This document shows, in pieces, positions 8,563 to 15,560 of a stretch of DNA of 64,000 nucleotides. This DNA comes from Vibrio splendidus (GTDB lineage Bacteria > Pseudomonadota > Gammaproteobacteria > Enterobacterales > Vibrionaceae): NCBI RefSeq assembly GCF_024347615.1, contig NZ_AP025509.1, positions 806,001-870,000 on the forward strand. Reading direction: 5' to 3'. Every line of letters starts with the position of its first letter. Within the stretch, counting starts at the first letter, position 1. The translations under genes were made by a program, and so were the position numbers. Under the pieces are notes generated by a model. The model saw only the letters and a program-made list of their open reading frames with translations. It was not told the origin of the DNA and made no database searches.

Positions 8563-10155
8563 ATGCAAGATATCTCAGCATCCACTCTCATGGAAATGAC
8601 CATTGGTTTAGCCAGCGGTGTGAACGATCAAGACCGTTTTAATCGCCTAATCGATGCCATTCGTAAAACCATAACGTGTGATTGTGTCGCGCTTTTAAGC
8701 CTTCAAGGCGACACGCTAGTACCCATCGCAATGCAAGGGCTCAGTCGAGATACATTCGGTCGCCGCTTTATCATTTCGGAACACCCTCGCTTTGATGAGA
8801 TTTGCGCATCACGTTCTCCTGTTCGTTTTGATGCTGATAGCTCATTGCCTGATCCTTTCGATGGCTTACTGATCGACCACGACGGCGATTTACCAATGCA
8901 TGCCTGCATGGGTTTGCCTCTGCTGTTTGGTGACAAATTGTTAGGAGTGCTAACCCTAGACAGCCTAAAACCTGATGTCTTTGCGAATATTCCTGCTCGT
9001 AACCTAGAAGTTCTCGCTGCTATTGCGGCTTCAACCATGCAGATGGCGATGACTTTCTCGCAACTTGAGCATCAAGCAAAACAGTCAAAACAATTACTGG
9101 AAGAGTTGAACGTAGAAGCGTGGGAACGTGACGGCGGCGAGTTGATTGGTAACAGTGACACCATGGTCGCGCTTAAGAACGATATTGCGGTTGTAGCGCC
9201 GTCTGAGTTTAATATTCTGATTCATGGTGATACTGGTGTTGGTAAAGAGCTCGTTGCTCGTACCCTGCACCACCAATCGCAACGTAAGCGTAATCCGCTG
9301 GTCTACGTGAACTGTGCTGCTATTCCTGAGAACTTGGTAGAGAGTGAACTCTTTGGTCACGTTCGTGGCGCATTTACTGGCGCAGACAAAAACCGCTTAG
9401 GTAAGTTTGCTCTAGCCGATGGCGGCACACTGTTCTTAGATGAAATTGGTGAATTGCCTTTGGCAGCACAAAGTAAGTTACTGCGTGCGCTGCAAAACAA
9501 CGAAATCCAACCGGTAGGCCAAGACAACATCCAAACCATTGATGTTCGTGTTCTGGCTGCAACCAACCGAGACTTAAAGCAAGAAGTTGAAGACGGTCGA
9601 TTCAGAGCCGACTTGTATCACCGACTTAGTGTGTACCCTATCGCGGTACCTGCATTGAAAGAGCGTGGTGACGACATCAGCTTATTAGCTGGTTTCTTCC
9701 TAGAACAAGCGCGCCGTAAGCTTGGTATAAACCAAGTTAAGTTCCGTTCTGATGTTCTGGTATTCCTAAACCGTTACGGTTGGCCAGGTAACGTTCGTGA
9801 GCTTGAACACGTTATCAGCCGTTCAGCACTGAAAGCATTGGCTCGCAGCACTAACAAAAACCTCGTGACAATCACTAAAGAAGATTGTGGTCCACTCGAC
9901 CAAGATCAACCGATTGCGACGACACAGGTAAAAAACACACCATTATCAACACCAACGATCGACCTATCCGCTGGTTTACGTGGCGCGACGGACGATTTTC
10001 AACGCAGCATCATTACTGAAGTGTTGGAAGATGCCAACTTTAACTGGGCGCAAGCAGGACGAGTTCTGAAAACAGACCGAGCAAATCTGACTCGACTGTC
10101 TAAGCGTTTAGGACTAAATGTGGCTAAGTCTCACACGATCGAACGGACAAAATAG
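8563..10155 (+). CDS. norR: NO-responsive sigma-54 activator NorR
   Basis: Transcription activator that senses NO through a mononuclear iron in its GAF domain and activates sigma-54 promoters. 530 aa. The GAF domain covers residues 15-170 (DRFNRLIDAIR, CMGLPLLFGDKLLGVLTLDS). The AAA+ domain follows, with Walker A GDTGVGKE near residue 225, the sigma-54 contact motif GAFTGA, and LFLDEIGELPL. A Fis-type helix-turn-helix is at the C-terminus (NWAQAGRVLKTDRANLTRLSKRLGL). The match to E. coli NorR runs throughout. No strong Shine-Dalgarno precedes the ATG at 8563; a start 10-11 codons later is possible. It is divergent from hmp, its likely target. Confidence 0.94.
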   Translation: MQDISASTLMEMTIGLASGVNDQDRFNRLIDAIRKTITCDCVALLSLQGDTLVPIAMQGLSRDTFGRRFIISEHPRFDEICASRSPVRFDADSSLPDPFDGLLIDHDGDLPMHACMGLPLLFGDKLLGVLTLDSLKPDVFANIPARNLEVLAAIAASTMQMAMTFSQLEHQAKQSKQLLEELNVEAWERDGGELIGNSDTMVALKNDIAVVAPSEFNILIHGDTGVGKELVARTLHHQSQRKRNPLVYVNCAAIPENLVESELFGHVRGAFTGADKNRLGKFALADGGTLFLDEIGELPLAAQSKLLRALQNNEIQPVGQDNIQTIDVRVLAATNRDLKQEVEDGRFRADLYHRLSVYPIAVPALKERGDDISLLAGFFLEQARRKLGINQVKFRSDVLVFLNRYGWPGNVRELEHVISRSALKALARSTNKNLVTITKEDCGPLDQDQPIATTQVKNTPLSTPTIDLSAGLRGATDDFQRSIITEVLEDANFNWAQAGRVLKTDRANLTRLSKRLGLNVAKSHTIERTK

Positions 10156-10244
10156 ATATTAGCGGTTTGTTGCGAGCATCTAGCAAAACTTGTGTATATA
10201 ATGCTGCAAATTGTAACGCTAATTTTAAATATGTAGAGAGAGTT

Positions 10245-10604
10245 ATGAAGTTTATCCGTTGGTTCTTAGGTCGTGTCATCTTGTTATTGAATTTTGTATT
10301 CAGCCCACGTGGTGTGAAACGTTCTCAAGAAGAGCAAAGCAAAGTGAATGAGCAGGCAAAGACGCACACGTTATACCAATTCGAAGCGTGCCCATTTTGT
10401 GTAAAAGTGCGCCGCGCGATGAAACGTCAATCGGTTCAATTTGAACTTCGTGATGCAAAGAACAATGATCAACACCGTGCGGAGCTTGAAGCTGGTGGCG
10501 GTCGCGTTAAAGTGCCTTGCCTACGTATCGAAAAAGATGGCAAAACTGAGTGGATGTATGAATCTTCGGATATCGTTACTTACTTAGAAAAGCAATTCGC
10601 ATAA
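10245..10604 (+). CDS. Glutaredoxin-like protein with N-terminal membrane anchor
   Basis: 119 aa from the ATG at 10245, which has AGAGAG upstream; an upstream in-frame start gives an unlikely N-terminus. Residues 1-25 form a hydrophobic segment (FLGRVILLLNFVFSP) followed by basic residues, so the protein probably sits on the inner membrane with its thioredoxin-fold domain in the cytosol. The active site is CPFC near residue 50 (ACPFCVKVRRAM), followed by RVKVPCL with the cis-proline and SSDIVTYL for glutathione contact. It reduces disulfides or glutathionylated proteins. It follows norR on the same strand by about 90 bp and ends at a strong terminator. Confidence 0.85.
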   Translation: MKFIRWFLGRVILLLNFVFSPRGVKRSQEEQSKVNEQAKTHTLYQFEACPFCVKVRRAMKRQSVQFELRDAKNNDQHRAELEAGGGRVKVPCLRIEKDGKTEWMYESSDIVTYLEKQFA

Positions 10605-10632
10605 GCTAACCTGCGAAACGAAAGTCAGATAC

Positions 10633-10662
10633 AAAAAATCCCTCAAATATGAGGGATTTTTT
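10633..10662 (+). terminator. Rho-independent terminator after the glutaredoxin gene
   Basis: A 13-bp perfect stem (AAAAAATCCCTCA with its complement) with a 4-nt loop ends in six T residues. It may serve both strands, since the OmpA-like gene converges from the right. Confidence 0.85.
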
Positions 10663-10716
10663 ATGTCTGTTATTTGGATCTCGTCGCTTTCAATTTAGGG
10701 AAGAAAGCTCAAATGA

Positions 10717-11370
10717 CTACTTCGACACAATCAGCATCAATTCTACACGGCGATTACACGCCTTGCCTTGCGGCGACGCGTTAGTACAAGCCGGAACGTA
10801 TTCGCCAAAGCCGCGAGTGTAAATAGCACGACTCGAAACATAGTTACTTTCTAAGCGCGCTTTCACTTCTTTTGCACGTAGCTCAGAAAGCGGATCATTA
10901 ACACGATCACTGCCCGTATTATCAGTATGGCCCTCAATCACCACATCAATATCTTGGCGTTGAGAAAGGTAACTGCCTAAAGTATCCAGCCATTGATTGT
11001 AGGCTGGCTCAGGGAATGCCGAACCCGTTTTAAAGTTCACGTGCTGTTCCAGCTTTACCATCACATGGTTGCCCGGCAGTACTTCAAAATCGATACGGTT
11101 TTGTCTTAAAAAAACTTCCAGTGGGTCATTAGTCGAGACACCACGTCCATAGTTGGTTGTGATGGTTTTTTGTTGATGAGTGCTGTTCTGGACTGAGTAA
11201 CTGCGATTGCTCGCTACAGATGTCGTTTGAACCACACCCCATTCAGGATGCATAAGGTCGTAACCGGTTTGCGGTGCAGTTTCTAGCAGATCGTCACCTA
11301 ACATACCTGTTGGTAACGTCGTTTCACACCCTGCCAAAGCTATGCTTAACATTATCGCTAAATATCTCAT
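10717..11370 (-). CDS. OmpA-family peptidoglycan-binding lipoprotein
   Basis: 217 aa from the ATG at 11370, preferred because GGTGAAG precedes it; an in-frame start five codons earlier lacks that. The signal peptide ends in a lipobox (ALAGC), so the mature protein should be lipid-anchored, probably in the outer membrane. The C-terminal OmpA domain (residues about 105-217) has IEGHTDNTGSDRVND, LRAKEVK and NRRVELML, the set that binds diaminopimelate in peptidoglycan. The middle region is unassigned. Related to Pal/YiaD-type proteins, but no Tol-Pal genes are adjacent. Confidence 0.82.
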   Translation of the reverse strand: MRYLAIMLSIALAGCETTLPTGMLGDDLLETAPQTGYDLMHPEWGVVQTTSVASNRSYSVQNSTHQQKTITTNYGRGVSTNDPLEVFLRQNRIDFEVLPGNHVMVKLEQHVNFKTGSAFPEPAYNQWLDTLGSYLSQRQDIDVVIEGHTDNTGSDRVNDPLSELRAKEVKARLESNYVSSRAIYTRGFGEYVPACTNASPQGKACNRRVELMLIVSK

Positions 11371-11623
11371 TACTTCACCAACCACTCATGCAGATAAACC
11401 ATTCACTAATGTCTATATCGGCACCAAGGGAAAAACTTTAGATAAAAACTTTATACGAAAAGAAAGCACATCCCAAAAAAGTGCTTTTGATCACAGTTAA
11501 CCGTCAACTAGCCTGTCATCACCCTCTAGTTCGAACTGTTTGCATTTATTTACCTTATAATTGTTTTCCAATTCGTACTAAATAGTTAGAATCTCACGAC
11601 TTCTCAACGCTAGAGCAAACATT

Positions 11624-12250
11624 ATGTTTAAACCATTTACTAAATTCATCACAGCACTCGCTGCCGTACTTATTATTGCGGGTTGTAGTGAAACAGACGA
11701 GCCACAGAAAGGCGTTCAATACGAAGCACTTCCTACTGCTCTAACTGAATTTAACCTGTCTCCGATCACTGAAATCTTCTCTCTAAACTGTGGTCACTGT
11801 CGTCAAATGGAAAGTGCAATTCCAGAGATTGAGTCGCTAACAGACCAAACTATTGGCAAGATGCATGTAACGTTCAATGAAAGTGCTCAAATCAGCGCAA
11901 TGATCTACTACACAGCAGTGATGCAACTTGACGCGACACCTGACCACGCGTTCATGGACGACCTATTTGGTGCCGTTCAAATGGGTGCAGATGCAACGCC
12001 AGAACAGCGTCAACAAGCATTAGAGACAGCGTTCACTTCTCGTGGTTTGGTTAGCCCATACCAACTGAACAAAGAACAGCAAGTTGCTCTATTTGACTAC
12101 GTTAAGAAAGCAGAAGAGATCTCAGTAAAAGGTCAAATCAACTCAGTACCAACATTTATCATCAACGGTAAATACCAAGTACTCACAGCAGGTCACCAAG
12201 ACGTTGCTGGCATCGCAAAAACGATCAACTACCTTTTGACTCAACCCTAA
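11624..12250 (+). CDS. DsbA-like thiol:disulfide oxidoreductase, predicted lipoprotein
   Basis: 208 aa. A signal peptide ending in a lipobox (LIIAGC) places it in the periplasm, lipid-anchored. The redox motif is CGHC near residue 56 (SLNCGHCRQME), followed by the inserted helical domain, and INSVPTFIINGKYQV carries the cis-proline loop typical of DsbA. It would introduce or shuffle disulfides in exported proteins. Classic DsbA has CPHC and a plain signal peptide, so this is a variant paralogue. No DsbB lies next to it; the FKBP gene follows by about 110 bp of repeats, which suggests a folding theme. Confidence 0.82.
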   Translation: MFKPFTKFITALAAVLIIAGCSETDEPQKGVQYEALPTALTEFNLSPITEIFSLNCGHCRQMESAIPEIESLTDQTIGKMHVTFNESAQISAMIYYTAVMQLDATPDHAFMDDLFGAVQMGADATPEQRQQALETAFTSRGLVSPYQLNKEQQVALFDYVKKAEEISVKGQINSVPTFIINGKYQVLTAGHQDVAGIAKTINYLLTQP

Positions 12251-12281
12251 TAACGGCTTTAGCCAATTGATTAACACACTC

Positions 12282-12357
12282 TGTATTAACTGCGAAATTC
12301 TGCATTAACTGTCAAATTATGCATTAACTATGAAATACAGCATTAACTATAAATAGG
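12282..12357 (+). repeat. 19-bp tandem repeat, four copies
   Basis: Four consecutive units of about 19 bp (TGCATTAACTGTCAAATTA and variants) fill the gap between the DsbA-like and FKBP genes. All units share the core CATTAACT or TATTAACT. The last unit ends just ahead of the FKBP start codon, so copy number could change its promoter or leader. Confidence 0.75.
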
Positions 12358-12364
12358 TTTTACT

Positions 12365-12838
12365 ATGTCTAAATTTATCATCCCGGTCATTGTCTTTATT
12401 TTGGCTGGCTTCATGATCTACCGCACTTGGATGAATCATAAATCTGGCGAAGAAAATATCGAGCAAGGCCAACAGTTCCTTGTCGAAAACGGCGCTAAAG
12501 AAGGGGTTGTTACGACTGAAAGTGGTCTTCAATACCTAGTGCTTGAAGAAGGTACTGGTACAGAGCACCCAACTAAGAACAGCAAAGTAACGGTTCACTA
12601 CCACGGTACACTTATCGACGGCACTGTTTTCGACAGCTCTGTTGAGCGCGGCGAGCCAATCTCATTTGCTCTTAAGCAAGTAATCAAAGGCTGGCAAGAA
12701 GGTTTGACTTACATGGTTGAAGGCCAAAAAGTTCGCCTGTTTATCCCGAGCCAATTGGCTTACGGTAAAGGCGGTTCAGGCCCTATCCCACCGTCATCGA
12801 CTCTGATTTTTGATGTTGAGTTAATCTCTATCAAATAA
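12365..12838 (+). CDS. FKBP-type peptidyl-prolyl cis-trans isomerase, membrane-anchored
   Basis: 157 aa. Residues 3-22 form a transmembrane or uncleaved signal segment (FIIPVIVFILAGFMIYRTW), then a short linker, then one FKBP domain at about 50-157. The family set is visible: VTVHYHGTLIDGTVFDSS, VIKGWQEGL, IPSQLAYG, IPPSSTLIFDVEL. It accelerates proline isomerisation in folding proteins. It resembles the FklB/FkpA group but is shorter, lacking the dimerisation domain. The predicted location is the periplasmic face of the inner membrane. It lies downstream of a DsbA-like gene and ends at a strong terminator. Confidence 0.88.
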   Translation: MSKFIIPVIVFILAGFMIYRTWMNHKSGEENIEQGQQFLVENGAKEGVVTTESGLQYLVLEEGTGTEHPTKNSKVTVHYHGTLIDGTVFDSSVERGEPISFALKQVIKGWQEGLTYMVEGQKVRLFIPSQLAYGKGGSGPIPPSSTLIFDVELISIK

Positions 12839-12854
12839 TCGAAGAGACTGATAT

Positions 12855-12889
12855 AAGCCCCAACATACGAGCTATGTTGGGGCTTTTTT
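12855..12889 (+). terminator. Rho-independent terminator after the FKBP gene
   Basis: A 13-bp perfect stem (AAGCCCCAACATA with its complement), 5-nt loop, then a T-run. Confidence 0.9.
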
Positions 12890-12957
12890 ATATGTGAACG
12901 TTTGAATAGTTGAAGCCACTTTTGCAACGACTGAATATACCGTCAAAAACCGATCAC

Positions 12958-12972
12958 TAGACGACTGGTCTA
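12958..12972. promoter_or_regulatory. NemR-type palindromic operator upstream of nemR
   Basis: TAGACGACTGGTCTA has TAGAC/GTCTA arms and lies 22 bp before the nemR ATG. An identical 15-mer is upstream of curA at 13671. The position suggests autorepression. Confidence 0.75.
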
Positions 12973-12993
12973 ATTTAATTTATAGTACTGCCC

Positions 12994-13584
12994 ATGAACG
13001 AAAAAACGAATGACACACGCCTGCATGTTTTAGATGTTGGCTACCAATTAATAGTGAACAACGGCTTTAACGGCGTTGGCTTATCGCAATTGCTTAAAGA
13101 AGCGGACGTGCCGAAAGGATCGTTTTACCACTACTTTAAATCGAAAGAGCAATTTGGCGAGGCTCTGATCCAACACTATTTTGAGACCTACATCAGCAGA
13201 GTTGAAACTATTTTGGTTCATGGTGAAGGCAACCATTACCAGAGAATTATCAGTTATTTCACTCGATGGTCACAGATTGAAAACGGTACCTGTAACGCTC
13301 ATAAATGCTTAGTAGTTAAGCTCAGCGCTGAAGTTTCTGATCTTTCTGATCCTATGCGTCAAGCCTTACTAAAAGGGGCTGAAAAAGTGACATCTACGAT
13401 ACAACACTGTGTTGCTGGTGGTATTGAAGATGGCTCCATTAAAGTTAAAGACAGCCAAGAAACCGCTCAAAATCTATATTCTATGTGGTTGGGCGCAAGT
13501 TTGTTGAGCAAACTAAGCCAGAGCTCAAGCAGCTTAGAATCAGCTTTAAACCTAACCCAACAGATTTTAAAAGGTAAAAACTAA
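12994..13584 (+). CDS. nemR: TetR-family electrophile-sensing repressor NemR
   Basis: 196 aa. The N-terminal helix-turn-helix (GVGLSQLLKEADVPKGSFYHYFKSKEQFG) and the whole frame align with E. coli NemR, a repressor that releases DNA on contact with reactive electrophiles, quinones, methylglyoxal or bleach. The key redox cysteine of E. coli NemR in GCLTVKLSAEV corresponds to Cys105 here (KCLVVKLSAEV); a nearby Cys100 is extra, while the second family cysteine is Ser115. The start has little Shine-Dalgarno. The operator sits directly upstream and is repeated before curA, so curA and the GST are its likely targets. There is no nemA or gloA beside it, unlike in E. coli. Confidence 0.86.
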   Translation: MNEKTNDTRLHVLDVGYQLIVNNGFNGVGLSQLLKEADVPKGSFYHYFKSKEQFGEALIQHYFETYISRVETILVHGEGNHYQRIISYFTRWSQIENGTCNAHKCLVVKLSAEVSDLSDPMRQALLKGAEKVTSTIQHCVAGGIEDGSIKVKDSQETAQNLYSMWLGASLLSKLSQSSSSLESALNLTQQILKGKN

Positions 13585-13621
13585 CCACGTACTGTGTTTA
13601 GTCTTTATTAACGACAGATAA

Positions 13622-13658
13622 CCCGCCCTCTTATCAATTTGATGACGGCGGGATTTTT
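13622..13658 (+). terminator. Terminator between nemR and curA
   Basis: CCCGCC (13622-13627) and GGCGGG (13647-13652) pair, with an inner ATCAATTTGAT stem, followed by ATTTTT. It separates nemR from the curA unit, which then has its own promoter and operator. Confidence 0.7.
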
Positions 13659-13670
13659 AGACAACAAGAC

Positions 13671-13685
13671 TAGACGACTGGTCTA
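13671..13685. promoter_or_regulatory. NemR-type palindromic operator upstream of curA
   Basis: TAGACGACTGGTCTA, identical to the copy at 12958 and followed by the same ATT. It lies 37 bp ahead of the curA ATG, in promoter position. Confidence 0.75.
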
Positions 13686-13722
13686 ATTCCAAATGAACAT
13701 AATATAAAATTAAGGATATCCA

Positions 13723-14754
13723 ATGACTCAACAAGACAATCGCCGCATCGTATTGGCTTCTCGCCCAGTTGGCGCACCGACTCAAGATAACTTCCGTTTA
13801 GAGTCAGTAGCCGCACCAACAATTAAAGACGGCGAGATGTTACTTCGCTCAGTTTATCTTTCTCTAGACCCATACATGCGTGGTCGTATGAGCGATGCTA
13901 AATCTTACGCAGACCCAGTTGCGATTGACGAAGTGATGGTTGGTGCAACCGTATGTCAGGTTGAAGAATCAAACCACGCTGATTACCAAGTTGGCGAATG
14001 GGTACTGGCTTACACAGGTTGGCAAGATCTTGGTGTGTCTAACGGTGAGGGCCTAATCAAACTAGGTAAAGAGCCAACACACCCTTCTTACGCACTAGGC
14101 ATCATGGGTATGCCTGGCTTTACTGCGTACATGGGGTTACTTGATATCGGCCAACCTAAAGAAGGCGACACTCTAGTCGTTGCGGCTGCAACAGGTGCAG
14201 TAGGCGCAACAGTTGGCCAAATCGGCAAGCTAAAAGGCTGTCGCGTCATTGGCGCTGCTGGTGGCCAAGAGAAGTGTCAGTACGCAAAAGAGGTACTGGG
14301 CTTTGATGAATGTATCGACCATAAAGCTGACGATTTCGCAGAACAACTGGCTAAAGCGTGCGACAACGGTATCGATGTTTACTTTGAAAACGTTGGCGGC
14401 AAAGTATTCGACGCGGTAATGCCTTTGCTTAACACAGGTGCTCGTATTCCTGTGTGTGGCCTTATCTCTCAGTACAATGCAACATCACTTCCTGAAGGCC
14501 CAGATCGTATGTCTAGCCTTATGGGCACTCTTTTGGTCAAGCGTATTAAGATGCAAGGTTTCATTATCTTTGATGATTACGCACACCGTTACAATGAGTT
14601 TGCTGTTCAAATGACAGAATGGTTGTCTCAAGGCAAGATGCATTACCGTGAGCACCTAGTTGAAGGCCTAGACGAAGCGCCACAAGCATTCATGGGTCTA
14701 TTGGAAGGCCAAAACTTCGGTAAGCTTGTTATCAAAACAAACGAAGCTAAATAA
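13723..14754 (+). CDS. curA: NADPH-dependent enone reductase (CurA-like, MDR/LTD family)
   Basis: 343 aa, zinc-independent medium-chain reductase that reduces carbon-carbon double bonds of reactive enones. The close match to E. coli CurA (curcumin reductase) includes YLSLDPYMRGRMSD, GMPGFTAYMGLLDIGQPKEGDT and the nucleotide-binding AAATGAVGATVGQIGKLKG. No structural zinc ligands are seen, as expected. An AAGGAT site precedes the ATG. It forms an operon with the GST gene 34 bp downstream and sits behind a NemR-type operator. The physiological substrate here is inferred to be electrophilic enals or enones. Confidence 0.9.
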   Translation: MTQQDNRRIVLASRPVGAPTQDNFRLESVAAPTIKDGEMLLRSVYLSLDPYMRGRMSDAKSYADPVAIDEVMVGATVCQVEESNHADYQVGEWVLAYTGWQDLGVSNGEGLIKLGKEPTHPSYALGIMGMPGFTAYMGLLDIGQPKEGDTLVVAAATGAVGATVGQIGKLKGCRVIGAAGGQEKCQYAKEVLGFDECIDHKADDFAEQLAKACDNGIDVYFENVGGKVFDAVMPLLNTGARIPVCGLISQYNATSLPEGPDRMSSLMGTLLVKRIKMQGFIIFDDYAHRYNEFAVQMTEWLSQGKMHYREHLVEGLDEAPQAFMGLLEGQNFGKLVIKTNEAK

Positions 14755-14788
14755 ATTTAAAAACTGAACCAGTTAACTAGGTAAAATC

Positions 14789-15409
14789 ATGATTACTTTG
14801 CATCACCTAAACAAATCTCGCTCAAAACGAATCATCTGGCTACTGGAAGAGCTTGGTGTTGATTATCAAATCAAACCATACCAACGAGACAGTGTAACGT
14901 TTCTAGCACCACCAGAATTGAAGTCCGTTCACCCTCTTGGTAAATCTCCGGTTATTGAAGACGATGGTGTTGTGATCAGCGAATCTGGTGCTATCACCGA
15001 GTACCTAATCGACAAATACGGTCAAGGTAAGTTCGCACCAGTGCGCGGCACAGCTGACTATGTAGAATATTCACAGTGGCTTCACTTCGCTGAAAGCTCT
15101 GGCATTCTGCCAATGCTACTTAAAATCTTTGTGATGAAAGACGGTTGCGAGACTAATTTCCTTGGTGGCTACGCTGACGATGAAAACCAAAAGATCTTAA
15201 CTTACGTGAATAATGCACTTGAAGGTAAAACCTACTTGGTTGCAGACACACTAACAGGTGCAGACTTTATGATGTCGTTCATCGTAGAAATCGTTGGTAA
15301 CTTTGGTGCAACTGCGCTTTACCCTAACATTGCTAAATACGGTAAGCTTTTGGCTGACCACCCTGCTTACCAAAAAGCAGAGCAATTAGAGCTAGAACAC
15401 TCGAACTGA
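14789..15409 (+). CDS. Glutathione S-transferase
   Basis: 206 aa, cytosolic. The N-terminal thioredoxin-like domain has LNKSRSKRIIWLLEELGVDY and the cis-proline and glutathione-binding motifs HPLGKSPVIEDDG and SESGAITEYL. The helical C-terminal domain has GADFMMSF (N-capping box region). It conjugates or reduces electrophiles with glutathione. Its position 34 bp after curA under the NemR-type operator suggests a joint detoxification unit. The start context (TTAAATC-TAGGTAAAATC) has AGGTAA as Shine-Dalgarno. Class assignment is not possible by eye. Confidence 0.9.
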   Translation: MITLHHLNKSRSKRIIWLLEELGVDYQIKPYQRDSVTFLAPPELKSVHPLGKSPVIEDDGVVISESGAITEYLIDKYGQGKFAPVRGTADYVEYSQWLHFAESSGILPMLLKIFVMKDGCETNFLGGYADDENQKILTYVNNALEGKTYLVADTLTGADFMMSFIVEIVGNFGATALYPNIAKYGKLLADHPAYQKAEQLELEHSN

Positions 15410-15461
15410 TCGAGTTTCAATCAAGCTCGGACACACTTAGGATAAGCACAAGCAACTAAAT

Positions 15462-15496
15462 GAAGCCAAAGCCGATTTATCTTTCGCTTTGGCTTC
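15462..15496 (+). terminator. Probable terminator after the GST gene
   Basis: GAAGCCAAAGC and its complement GCTTTGGCTTC form an 11-bp stem around a 13-nt loop, followed by a weak T-rich stretch (TCATTTG). Confidence 0.65.
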
Positions 15497-15560
15497 TCAT
15501 TTGCCTTGATTTCGACAACAATACCGAACTCTAACTGAACAGCCATAGAGTTTGATTTTC

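Noticed and set aside
8360..8599. 79-codon frame between hmp and norR
   Set aside because: It runs through the sigma-54 promoter and NorR-like sites and overlaps the norR start; no ribosome binding site.
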